Positions 53,901 through 64,000 of a stretch of 64,000 bases of DNA are shown here, in pieces. The notes beneath the pieces are model-generated. The model had not been told where the DNA came from. It did not search any database and worked only from the letters and a program-made list of their open reading frames with translations. The translations under genes were made by a program, and so were the position numbers. The DNA lies in contig JAANDG010000115.1 of NCBI GenBank assembly GCA_036852015.1, positions 186,001-250,000 on the forward strand, written 5' to 3'. The DNA comes from Pelodera strongyloides. Taxonomy: Eukaryota > Nematoda > Chromadorea > Rhabditida > Rhabditidae. Each line of letters opens with the position of its first letter. Within the stretch, counting starts at the first letter, position 1.

Positions 53901-56900
53901 TCAAATGTTCTAATATATTTGGGATTTATGCTCGTGCGATCTGAATGATGCGCCAGTGAACAAGTATAGTTTTGATCAGATACCGAAACAATGCGTAAAT
54001 AATGTGCTAAACCTAAACGCGATTAGATTCTGAATCTGACCTGACGTCATCACGTGTTCCGTTTCAGCCCTGGAACTGTTGAGGGAGCAGGCACAGCGAC
54101 CCGAGAATGAGCTCGACCCATTCTTTGCCGGTGTGGAGAGGACCGTCGAATATCTACAGACACTCGGCAACCCAGACCTGGATTTGATATTTCGATATGC
54201 CAAATGGGTACTGCAAAGTGATATGCAGGCGGGACTCGAGGTTGGTTAATTACTGTTGTGAGCTAGTGAGCTTTTCTAGTGTAAGCTTTTACCTTTTGAA
54301 GTGTTACTAGCCTGGCCCCTCATGAGCAGGAACTAAATAGTTAGGTTACAGAAAGGGGCATTACGTTTTCTAATGCACTTGTTTTTCTCCTACTCTCCTC
54401 CTTTTGCCTTGCAGTCATTGTCTGGATAATTGTGATTTTCGTAAGCTTGAAGCTAAAAACGTGTTAATGATTACTTTTGTTATTAGAGAAGCTGAGCAGC
54501 TGTCTGAACATCGGAACATCCTAAACTTACTTCTCTAGATCTTCACGTCTCCGGAATCCGAGCTCTCCGTCACACTCGACCGTGAGAGAGTCGTAGAATT
54601 TCTGAGGAAAGAGTGCGTTGCCGCGGTCATCCCTTATTTGGTTGGTGCCCTTATTTGGTTGGTGTTGTGTTGAATTCCTTATTTCCTTATCGTTTACTCC
54701 CTATTCTTAGAAACGTGGATCCATTGAAAAGTGTAAAGGGAGGCAGACATACGCGGTTTGTTAATGTGATCTTGGATTTTCCAAGATGTAAGTGTAGCGT
54801 AGTAGCGTTGGGTATTAATTGGTTCAAATTTCTGGGGAGAAGCTCTCTCTCTGGATTTTCCGGTTATGCACGTCATTGGTTGTCGAGCGCACGGCACGTT
54901 TTTCTCTCGTTTTGCAATGTATTAATACCGTATTTCAGGAGCACATCATCATGAACTGGGATGAGAAGCGTCCCAAGTTTCACGAACAGCTGGCCTCGCT
55001 CTATGTTGTCAAGGTGAAGACCCTCTTCCAGGACTACGTGCACGTGTTCAAGGATGGTGAGTATAACTTTGTGGGCGTGGTTAGTGAGTTAGTAAGCTTG
55101 GTTAGCAAAATCATCCCTTGCCCTTTCCTCACCGTACGGTTACTGTCTTTGAAGTTCAGAACAAAAAGATGATGTTTGTTTATCATAGATATTCTTCGAA
55201 AAGAAACTGTCTTTTAGTTCTTTGAAAAGAGACTGTTTTTACCACCTCATATCGGCTCAGTAACGTTCGTTGCAGATGAGCGTATCATTCGCGCGGGCAG
55301 CGAGGAGGGCGACCTCGGTGTCTACAGAAGGAAACTGTTGAAGTTTCTAGAGACCAGCAAGGCCTACACGCCCAATACTATATTGATGCAACTGAGCAGC
55401 CATGGTGAGTCGCTCTTTCCTCTTCAGTTAGGGCGCGCGTTCGGGTTGCCCTTTCCGAAAGGGAAAGAGGCAAAAACCCCGTTCGGGTTGGACTTTATTA
55501 GCTTGCGAAAAACGTTTCCCGCGCATATTGTTCAAATTTTGCATGCTAATTCATACTGTATTTTTTTCCTTTCTCAAAGCATTACATCCTTTCGGAAAGG
55601 TCCAACCCAAACGCGCCTTTATTGTTTCTAGTTGGCACTTAATATTTTAACTACTTTCCATTTCAACCTTTGGCCGTTTCCATACCAACTAGCTTTAACT
55701 TTAACGCTTTAATTATTAGTTTATATTTTACTGTTCTCTTTATTGCAAGGCAATAACATTGAGACGGTTTGGATATTTCTCGTGTTGTGGAGGGATAGGC
55801 ATAACGATTTTTTTCGAACTGAGAGGAAATGGATAAGAATGTAGGTTGTATACATTTCGGTATTTTTGTTCACTGTGAAACATTTTGAACTTAGTAGCTA
55901 CATTTTTTTTTAGCTTTCTACGAGGAACGTGCTATTATTCTCGGATGGCTACAGCAACATGAACAGGTGCGTTTTTTGAAGCAATCTGTTTCTTCAACTT
56001 CTTCTTTATATTTTATTCTGGATGTATTTAGTGAAACTTTAACTTGTTAACGCTAACTTATACACTGGAAAACGTTCTCGTAGAAAAGATCGTTTCATTT
56101 CAATTATGAATACAGTGTTTTGTTTCTTAGGCGTTGACAATCTACACCTCGATCTTACACGATTACGAGGCAGCCGAGAAGTATTGTGCTTTGTATTACG
56201 ATAAGGGCGACGAGGTCAATTCACAGGTGTGATTTCTTTTTATTCCACAGATATTGTGATTTTGTGAGAGTACTGTCAAAAGTGCCAAATCTTGGGATGT
56301 CCTTCACTTCTTACAGAATTATACGCATCCTAGTTTTAGGTGTACACTTCAGTTTTCCAGGTTTATCTACTACTGTTTCGTTCGTTTGTGCAGCCGAGAG
56401 ATCCAGAGGTACTTTTTGATTTTTAATTAATTTTGCTTTATGCAAAATACCTCACTTGTCACCTATAAATTATCGTAGATTCCCTGTAGCTATTGTTCTA
56501 GTAATACTTGATGGTGTAGGTGATAATTATGATAATTATTCGGTACTGTAGGCGGTACATCCGCGGTTCTCCAAGTAAGCCTTCGTGTTTGCTTTTCGTT
56601 TTCGCGCATATCAACAAACTTTACATAGTAAGATATCTCTTCACTTGTTACTTGTTTGATCTGTTGTTTTAGATTGCCGGCCTTAGTGCCAGTACCCTTC
56701 CCATCCCCTCACCAAATATCACGCAGGCAATCGAGGTGTTGAGACGGCATGCCGATAAGATGGATAAAGGTGCGGCGATCCTTTTCCTTTAGTTCCCTTC
56801 TACCCTTGAATACACTAGGCGTGCCCGCTCACACAGTACATCCGTGCACGATAGCTGCTTCTCTTTGATAGAATTATTTTGTTGTTTATAAGATTTTCAA

Positions 56901-58184
56901 AGGACACCCTCTACAATAGCCGTCTTTCAAAAGGCCATTCACTGGACACCACCCTCTACAATAGCCGTCTTTCCAAAGGCCATTCTTGTCTGTTACTAAT
57001 TTGTCTGACGATGATATTGATAGTAGTAAGGTTTTGTTGCGGATTTTCCTTTCGGAATTGTTTCGCAACTGGACAAGGCTCATCTGGCGGTCGATGTAGC
57101 GTAGCTTTAGGTTAACATTGTTAGTTTATTTTAGTTTCCGGCTAGGCACGCAAAAAGTAGGGAATGTTCTAAATTATCGTCTTATTCGTCTTTTATTTTT
57201 TTCAGTTGAAGCTTTGCAAATGATCCCACCAACTACTCCACTCCGTGTTCTCTCCAAAGCGTTGAATATTGTGCTGCAGACGACACATGATGAAGCAACG
57301 GCGGTGCGTCAATTTACGTTTCGTGGATTTTATGTAATAAAAAAAATAAGAAAACAACTAAAAGCCAAGAATAGGGGGAAGTCGTTGTTTACATCGTTTA
57401 CTACTACGTATGTTAGAGTTAGAGTTGCTCACACCGAATTCCTCGGACCGTCTTTGTTGCCACGATAACGTGGTAAAACACGCGGGCGCTTAGTTGTGAA
57501 TGTGAGCACGTTTAGTTGATAGATTCAGTATCTCTATTACTCTATTACTAAAGTTATCTCTATTTACATTCGTGAGTTAAGCGATGCGTATTTGTATTAT
57601 AAGATTTTCTTTTCAGTGTACTCTTCACCAGGCTGTATGTGCGTCGGCGCTCTCCCGTACGGAACGCCTCCTTGACGTGGCCCTATCGGTACGAATCAAC
57701 GTGACGGCGACGAGTGAATGCGTGCATTGCAAGAAGAAGATTGGAAATGGGTATGTTGGGAAATTGATTATGACTTTGAGCGATATTCGGTTATTATTTT
57801 GTTAAGTATGATTGAAAAGGCTAATGATGGCTGGTGTTACACCAGCAAAGCAAAAACTATAAACTGTCCAATTAGCGACTCTAGCTGGATGTTATGGCTA
57901 AAATACTGCGAGGTGCGAGGATCAACGCAATTTTGTATACTCAAGACTGGTTTGGGATTTTTCATTTTCTAAAAGGTGGAAGTGATCTTTTTTAAATGCT
58001 TGTTAACCTATTTGTCTTGCATGTCCTGCCTGCATGAGGGACCAAAATGGGCTATCGATTCAAATTCATATTGTTCATATTTTTTAATTCTTTAAAATTT
58101 AGTTCCTTTGTACGCCTGCCGCACCCTGGTGGTCTGCTTCACCTGTTCTGCTTTGAGAAATCGGCGGAGGGATATCCGTTGTGA
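47911..58184 (+). CDS. vps-39: VPS39/VAM6 family vacuolar tethering subunit
   Basis: Subunit of the HOPS tethering complex for endosome-lysosome fusion in the known family. Twenty-six exons in phase: 47911-47986, 48168-48230, 48366-48478, 48700-48801, 49026-49159, 49332-49407, 49767-49860, 50267-50353, 50612-50738, 51072-51192, 51825-51945, 52359-52498, 52753-52902, 53228-53308, 53520-53580, 54068-54240, 54539-54640, 54939-55056, 55276-55404, 55914-55966, 56131-56226, 56361-56408, 56673-56769, 57206-57303, 57617-57750, 58103-58184; 891 residues. An N-terminal beta-propeller/CNH region begins MFDAYVAGEVALRLPAVEIC. Helical clathrin-repeat-like solenoid follows (CYLRTKPMMVDSLLRL, GWLQQHEQALTIYTSILHD). 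A C-terminal zinc-finger-like module CVHCKKKIGNGSFVRLPHPG, then LLHLFCFE. Length and order match VPS39 rather than the related TGFBRAP1. The start may also be near a GTG upstream, but the ATG fits the family. Confidence 0.95.
49441..49624. mobile_element. TTTAAAGCGAAATACC MITE, copy 7
   Basis: TTTAAAGCGAAATACCGGCC left, CGGTCGGTATTTCGCTTGAA right, in VPS39 intron 6. Confidence 0.92.
49885..50057. mobile_element. TTTAAAGCGAAATACC MITE, copy 8 (diverged)
   Basis: GTTAAAGCAAAATAGCGGCT left and AACCGGCCGGTAATTCGCT right, in VPS39 intron 7, about 260 bases from copy 7 and in the same arrangement. Confidence 0.88.
51570..51782 (-). mobile_element. tRNA-derived SINE
   Basis: Minus strand: GCCTCGGTGGCCCATGGGAA (box A region) and GAGTTCGAATCCAGCC (box B), about 25 bases apart, in VPS39 intron 10. 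The second GGAAACGTCCGCG piece at its far end forms a small inverted repeat. Confidence 0.65.
52995..53189. mobile_element. TTTAAAGCGAAATACC MITE, copy 9
   Basis: TTTAAAGCGAAATACCTACT left, CAGTATTTCCCTTTAA right, diverged centre; VPS39 intron 13. Confidence 0.88.
53605..53882 (+). mobile_element. tRNA-derived SINE, fullest copy (type 2)
   Basis: Box A GTGGCGCAGTGCTAAGTCG and box B CGGTTCGACTCCTG, then a body with AACCAAAAACCCAGAG, GGACCTGCGCGGAGGGTTCA and CTCTTGCGAAGACGGATCTA, ending in CCTTAACCTTAACCT. The 3' half recurs at 19490-19605. In VPS39 intron 15. Confidence 0.8.
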
Positions 58185-59351
58185 TTTGTACTGTATTATG
58201 GAGGGTGGTGCTTTGATTTGAATGCTCAATATTTTGTTAAAGTGGTATTGTACGACCGTATATCGGACAATTGTATTTCTATGTGATATGTAATCTGTGA
58301 CCTTGCGGTCGAGCCGTCTGTACAAGATATCATTGCTTTTGAAGAACATTTCCAAAACACTTGTTATACCGCTTTAAACATGTTGGTTGATATTCTAGTA
58401 AAACTTATTGCCTTGCATATCCTTGCAGATTGTGGTAGTCACTTTTCTACATTTTTTAGTGATATAGATAAACGTTGTAAGAATCGTAGCCAAAGACTGG
58501 GTTGGTTTTCTGTGATATGTTTTGCAATAGTTGGTTTTCTAGTTCCCTTTATTATTTCATAAATAAGCGAGTAACCTCTTTCTGTAGATTGCTACATTGC
58601 TAGCTTCATAGATTTGTATAATAAATAATTATCAACTTACACTTTAGTTGAGAGTTTGAAAATAAGTATGATTGTATATACTGTATCATTTTTCCACTTG
58701 TTGCGAGTTAACCTAGAAATCAACCTACAACAAAGATGTAAATAAACGCATGGATGTGGAACACTTAAGTAGTCGGTAGAGCGAATATTCGCGGGCCGAA
58801 GACACGCTTTTCAACCGTTTTTTTTGCGCTATCTACGTTATGAGCAGTGTAACCAAAGACTGAGATTTTTTTATTGTTGAGAATAGTGTTCAGAATGAAA
58901 GTTTTTTCGGATATAATAATGCAGTGGGGATTCTAGTCTATGAATGGTTTTTTTGCTCGCTTTTCTACTGTGTACCAAAGTATGGACGTGTAGTTTTTTG
59001 GGAGCTAGCTACGGGGTTTCTCATGATGTTCCTACATAAGACTAGGTGGAATGTGTAGTTTTTGGGGTATAATAGACCAGTCGGGCTTGTAAAGATAAAT
59101 GTTTGTTTTTATACCTAGGATGGGAAATCGTAGTTTTTTTTGGGTTAAAATAGACCATTGGGCAAAATGACCACTCTCTGCCTAGCCTGGGTTCTCTATA
59201 ATTCATGTACTCTAGCGGGGGTAGATTTCCGTCGCAGGAAGCTCATTTTCTTTGAAGAGAAAGTAGGGCTTTCCGTAATGGCTCTAGGGACAGAGACGCG
59301 AGAAGTACTACTTCTTATACTTTGTATCAATGTTCCTATTCTACAGGCTAT
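58185..59351. other. Region downstream of VPS39
   Basis: No gene recognised. AATAAA-type signals occur near 58620 and 58740. A small TTAA-ended element lies at 58237-58377. Confidence 0.5.
58237..58377. mobile_element. Short TTAA-ended inverted-repeat element
   Basis: TTAAAGTGGTATTGTACGAC left, TTATACCGCTTTAA right; 141 bp, directly behind the VPS39 stop codon region. Confidence 0.65.
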
Positions 59352-59531
59352 TTTAAAGCGAAAAACCAGCTGGTTTTTGAAACTTATGGAGTACACCAGC
59401 ATTGTTATGCGGCTTATGCAAATGAACATAAATTAGAATAAAAAACCGAGCTAAATTCGAGTAAATTTGCATAAATACGTAAGAATTCAGTTGTCTACGA
59501 TGCGTTTTCAAAACCGGCCGGTATTTCGCAT
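59352..59531. mobile_element. TTTAAAGCGAAATACC MITE, copy 10
   Basis: TTTTAAAGCGAAAAACCAGC left, GGCCGGTATTTCGCA right. Confidence 0.9.
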
Positions 59532-60120
59532 TTTCTTATGTCAAGTTTTAGTGACTTTTTTTTTATTTTTTGTGTGTACTTACAACACAACATTTTGTGC
59601 AATCGTCGCATGATAAAAGTCGCCGGGAACCGTTTTCACAAAATCGGGCACGGGCAGTTCCACCATCGATTTTCTCCGTTTCGCACAGGATTCGCCAGAT
59701 TCTCGCGAGGATCACACCAACCAAAAACTGTGAACTGTGCTGCGAGTTCGCCAACTGGAATTGTTCAGTTTATTTTTGTCGAAACCAGGCGCGCTCACCT
59801 GGACCTGGGACCCAGAGGTGTGCGCGTGTGCCGCCCCTCTGTGGCGGACAATCGTTTTTTGTGCGCAGCTTGTGTTGTTTTCCTTTCCCGTGTTACGATG
59901 TGACCTGTAGCTTCTGGTTTTTATTATTATTAATGGATTTGAGTAGGTCAAAACCATCGAGTAGGTCCAAAGTTAAATTAGTATATCTGCAAGTCATTTT
60001 GCCAGCTTTCGAATTTGAAATTGGGATTCATATTGGTTTATTCTGATAGGGCTGGGTGCAAGCTATGCACCTTTGTCGTCGTATGCCAGATTCCTGGAGT
60101 TCTATATGACTCTTTCCCTC

Positions 60121-60154
<34 letters not shown>

Positions 60155-61287
60155 TTCCTTCCGATTCAGCTTTTTGTCACTTTGTTGGTTTGTTGGGGCA
60201 CCTTTCTTGGTTGCTCTATGTTCTTTCTATTCAAGGAATGACATTTTCCACACTTTGAGTTCTGAGCTTTTTTCAATTCATTTCTTGCGTTCCTCACATG
60301 AAAACAGAATAAATATATGTGAGATTCCGGAGTCAGCCGTAGAAGCTAGAGATTTATGAGATATCCGTTTTGATATATTATGTAAACCAGAATGGTGGGC
60401 GTCCTCCAGTTGTGGGAAATTGATTGTGAGCTAACCTGCTGGTAAACCTAGGAAATTAAGGAAACTTTAGATTTTTGTGATCCTTCAAACATTTGTCATT
60501 AGTTTTTGTGGCTCTAGATAGTTTTGACAAGTTTGCGGTTAGTTTTCTGTGTGAAGAATGCATATTGCACACTCTCGACTGCAGTTTGCAGTAGATTTCT
60601 CCTCCACAGCGAAGTATGTATCAAAGAAACTTAGAAATATATATTTTTTTTTTCGCACATTCACATTGTCTAGTTAGTTCTAGCCGTTACATACACGCGC
60701 GTAATACGTGTCAATATAAAGGCCCCACTGTGTTAGGACCGTAAGGTTAGAAGTTATATAATACAGGAGTGAATTTTGTGTACGCATGTATAGCTAAAAG
60801 ATACAACCACTGGTATCATACGGCCCCATGCATGAGGCGTAGGCATAGACATATAGCTATCAATTGCTTGTTTTCCTTACCTTCTTCCATTCCTTCCTTT
60901 TCCTTGCACCTGCTGGGTATTTCCGTTTCTTTGTGTATTGTTATGTTGACTATGAAGTCGCAGGAAATAATGGCGTATTTGCGGAAATATTTTTTTCACT
61001 GTTAGAATTTTTCGATTTTTTATTTGAACCTTTATTTTTATACCGCAGAGTATCTCTGAAGATGCGTGGCGCTCTCAGCACTCGAAATGTGCGCGCCACC
61101 ATAGTGTCACTCATTTGGCGAATGTTTGGCGCCGATAAACATTCGCCATCCAAGCGCCACACTGTCATTGCTCTCCCATTTCGTTTTTTTTACAGGTGTC
61201 ATGCAGTTCCGAGTTTATTTATAGAGCACTCTGTTTATGCTGAAGCTGAGGCCGCATTTTGTGTAGTATTTATCCAACCAATTTCAG
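59532..61287. other. Region upstream of the doublecortin gene
   Basis: No certain exon. A relatively GC-rich segment (about 59610-59880) and a CT microsatellite (60123-60152) are present. Upstream exons or the promoter of the doublecortin gene could lie here. A palindromic GGCGAATGTTTGGCGCC/ATAAACATTCGCC piece lies at about 61110-61150. Confidence 0.4.
60123..60152. repeat. CT microsatellite
   Basis: Pure CTCTCT run, about 30 bases. Confidence 0.95.
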
Positions 61288-62173
61288 GCTCATTTCTACC
61301 CATTTCTGGGGATGAAATTAGAGAAAAGCGATGAGAATTTGAGGACAAACTTTACGTTTAACGATGAAAAACACCGTGTCCATTGCTGTCCATGCAATGT
61401 TGCGTTCGACTTTCGGCCGCTAAAGGTGAGCAATTGGGATAATTACAACGCGGCGAAAAAATCAGGCCCGCTTACCGCATACCGCGCACATCCTCCCAGC
61501 TTTCGCCTAGTAGCTATTGAGGACCGAACCTCTGCGCCAGGCTTTCGCCGAGTCCACGCCAGTGTAGAAGGATCAACATTTTCATATACTAATATAAATA
61601 TGTTTTGGAGATTAATTGTCTGATACTCTGATCATAATATCATTTCTCGCCTTCAACTGAGAAAAAAATATTATCGATTCTAGATCCATGTCTACCGTAA
61701 TGGTGATGAGCTGGATCCCGGCAAGACTGTTAACGTCACAAGGCGGGAATTCAAACACTGGATCGTGTTTTTGGACGGGCTGACCAGGCAACTCAAGGTA
61801 TTGATTTTTTTATCGAAACTCTTGGTATGCGGCAGACATGCGTACACGTTTGATGCTGGTACAACAGTTTAATTCTCGGCTGTTTATAAAAGGGTGCTGC
61901 TTTGTTATCTAGAAATGTGCATAGCCGCTAATAATCCCAATTTTCCCATCCGTAGCGCCTGGCCAAGTGCACCGCAAATGCGCCAACTGAAATGGCACAC
62001 CGTTCGCGCACTTCTAGAGCGCACTAGGAGTGCTGTCTAGGTTTTCGGTGTGTTTGTTCTAAAGGCAGGAACATTCTAATATTCATACTTTCTGTATAAT
62101 TGATTTTTACAAAAGAGAAAACGAATGAGACGGGATATAAAAAGGAGTGATTCATACAGAAAATGGAAATCAA

Positions 62174-62208
<35 letters not shown>

Positions 62209-62601
62209 GATAGAGAGAGTTTGAGAAAGAAAGAGAGAGAGAGCTAGACTCGAGGGCATTTTCCTCACTATTTAGACCACCACCGCCGTACACAAGCTCT
62301 ACACGATTGACGGGAGGAATGTTAACCATGTGAGTCCTTTTCATATGCAAAGCGATATTACGGGTGGTTTTTAAACGTTTGACGGAGCTACTGCTTGCAT
62401 ACACTTCGTGGACTCCACCATATGTTTCAAAAACACGTGCCATATTGCTTGAATTATATGCAAATTTAGTTTGAAGACCTGGAACCGAGTGGCGAATATG
62501 TTGCTGTGGAGAAGGGCGCCTTCATCCCCGCGGACTATGGGGCCAAGGCAGAGAAGTTGAGGAACAAGGAGACTGTAGGTTGCACTCATTTGAATGCGGA
62601 A

Positions 62602-62641
<40 letters not shown>

Positions 62642-63826
62642 TTTCAGTTTCTGTATAATGAATCTTCATCTCGGGCACTCTCAATTTTTCTGTGCCTAAT
62701 ATACCTAGCTTTCTTCTCCTTCGCGATCTAATTTTTTTTGCTTATTTTTTCTACTGGCAATGAGCAACTATTTATGATTTATCCATATCGGTGGCTAGAT
62801 TATATTAGAGTGTTTCTAAAAAGTAGCAATTGTCAGTAATCACGAAAAATATACGCCCAACACTGCTTTTTCGTAATATTTGTGTGTGTAGACTAGATTC
62901 GCTCAAAGGGTTGTATCGTTTCCGACGATTATCTTTCTATTTCTTTCTACTTTACGAACGTGTATATGGGATATAATATCTATACACTTGAGACCCTACA
63001 TCTACTGCACTGACTACTTTACTGGCTCCCACTTCAGATATTTACGTATATTTCATAGCTTAAAGCGAATTACCAGTCGTTTTTTGAAGCGCATCGAGTG
63101 CACCAGCATTCGTACGCAGCTTATGCAAATGAACATAAATTAGAATAAGAAATTGAGTAAATTAGCATAAATATATGAGAATTCAGTTGTCCACGACGCG
63201 TTTCAAAAACCGGCCGTTATTTCGCTTTAAAGCTACAACACAGTCATTTCTTTTTTTTATTTACGCGTATTTTTCAGATGTTCGCCGTACGAGCGCCAAA
63301 AGAAGAAAATCCTAATTTTCTCGACGGCCCGGATAGTATTGATATTTATTTGAAACAGCAGGTGCGTCGGGTAGATATTTTACAATTTGAGATAAAGTAG
63401 GCGTGATGTGTTCCTTTTTTTCTAGTGCCCTTTTAACTAGACTTGGACTTTAATTTAAATAAATAAATCTCTTACGCCACAAGAGCGTGCACCTTTATTT
63501 AAGGGGATTCAAATTAAAAGTTTGCTTATGACATGTTCCGCGGAGGTCTTGGGTCTTGGGCAGTAGGCGACGAGTTCCAGACGAAAAATTGCTCGACGTC
63601 TTCGGGACAACCCGTACCAGTATATTTATTTTGGACCCACACAGCCGAATAAAGTCCTTTATTCCAGGGTTTCGGCAGCTGTACCGGTCTGCCATTTCCA
63701 GCTGATGGATTACAGAGGAGTCCGTCATGTTCCTATCTACATTCTTTCGTGCGCGATATAAGCGATAGTCAGGAGAAGTTGAACAGGCTTGGAAGGGAAC
63801 ACTCATGGACTGTTGAGGAAAATAGA
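61288..63826 (+). CDS. Doublecortin-domain protein, 5' part (runs beyond what is resolved)
   Basis: Exons 61288-61425, 61684-61797, 62276-62329, 62470-62574, 63278-63361, 63668-63826, all phase 0. The ATG is at 61312; the eight codons before it are also open behind a TTTCAG acceptor, so exon 1 could be internal or trans-spliced. Exons 2-4 form a doublecortin ubiquitin-like fold: IHVYRNGDELDPGKTVNV, VFLDGLTRQLK, VHKLYTIDGRNV, FEDLEPSGEYVAVEKG (about residues 39-105). This is a microtubule-binding domain in known proteins. Then come EENPNFLDGPDSIDIYLKQQ and GFGSCTGLPFPADG, which I do not recognise. Only one doublecortin domain is seen and no kinase domain, so it is not shown to be ZYG-8/DCLK. 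The last exon ends at a GTGAGC donor 174 bases from the window edge, so the 3' part is missing. Confidence 0.8.
62169..62248. repeat. GA microsatellite
   Basis: GAGAGA run with AAAG and CAG interruptions, in intron 2 of the doublec​ortin gene. Confidence 0.95.
62604..62638. repeat. CT microsatellite
   Basis: Pure CTCTCT run in intron 4 of the doublecortin gene, opposite in sense to the GA run 400 bases upstream. Confidence 0.95.
63060..63230. mobile_element. TTTAAAGCGAAATACC MITE, copy 11
   Basis: TTAAAGCGAATTACCAGTCG left, GGCCGTTATTTCGCTTTAA right, about 45 bases before exon 5 of the doublecortin gene. Confidence 0.92.
63450..63620 (-). mobile_element. SINE 3' fragment (type 1)
   Basis: Minus strand: CCCGAAGACGTCGAGCAATT, AACTCGTCGCCTACTGCC, CCGCGGAACATGTCATAAGC and AATAAAGGTGCACGCTCTTG. 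In the intron before the last visible exon of the doublecortin gene. Confidence 0.75.
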
Positions 63827-64000
63827 GTGAGCAGATTTAATGACTGGTAGTGAATTAGAATATATAACATTTATTGACTTGTACTGAAACTGGCAGGAAA
63901 TCTGTAGAAGCAGCCAGCTCTAACACATAGGCATTAGATCATGTACATTTAACTTAATTGATTTCTTCCGTGGTCGAAACTTGGCAGTAAAAATAATCGG

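Noticed and set aside
59538..60046. Two overlapping plus-strand frames of 121 and 158 codons
   Set aside because: GC-rich but without domains, splice-consistent partners or a clear start. It could be promoter or untranslated exon of the doublecortin gene, but I cannot support a protein.
63495..63806. 103-codon minus-strand frame
   Set aside because: Antisense to the last visible doublecortin exon and a SINE fragment.

Overview
This window is nuclear DNA from a nematode. Four things point there: a classic cuticle collagen gene with the N-terminal cuticle-collagen domain; interstitial arrays of the nematode telomere hexamer TTAGGC; many short exons ending in TTTCAG-type acceptors; and six gene starts that sit directly behind a 3' splice acceptor, as expected for spliced-leader trans-splicing. 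The introns are loaded with transposon debris, so it is not the compact Caenorhabditis elegans genome. I cannot name the species. All gene models below were built by hand from splice sites, reading phase and family knowledge.

Layout: 0.4-1.9 kb holds a cuticle collagen gene (minus). 2.6-9.2 kb is almost pure repeat: SINE-like pieces, a large foldback structure with tRNA-like arms and a nested TA-flanked element, a TTAA-bounded MITE and a seven-copy ~160 bp tandem array. 9.4-12.8 kb holds a nine-exon minus-strand gene for a probable double-stranded-RNA-binding protein with a coiled-coil tail. It lies head-to-head with an 18-exon OGFOD1/Tpa1-type prolyl hydroxylase gene at 13.5-24.1 kb (plus).

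26.3-33.5 kb holds PEX5/PRX-5, the peroxisomal import receptor (plus, 16 exons). It carries a local exon triplication interleaved with telomeric repeats and a second possible terminal exon. 35.1-40.8 kb holds a gene for a secreted, acidic, low-complexity protein of unknown function. 41.4-43.0 kb is a 5'-truncated non-LTR retrotransposon, with a minus-strand copy of its 3' end at 43.8 kb. 44.2-46.7 kb holds UBC-9, the SUMO E2 (plus, 5 exons, one GC-AG intron). 47.9-58.2 kb holds VPS39/VAM6, a HOPS tethering subunit (plus, 26 exons). 61.3 kb to the right edge holds the 5' part of a doublecortin-domain gene.

The genes are unrelated housekeeping and structural functions (cuticle, oxygenase, peroxisome import, SUMO, vacuolar fusion, microtubule binding); no operon or pathway cluster is evident. 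The most unusual material is the repeat biology. At least seven inverted-repeat families end in TTAA, several are long near-perfect palindromes, and there are decayed exon duplicates inside OGFOD1 and PEX5.
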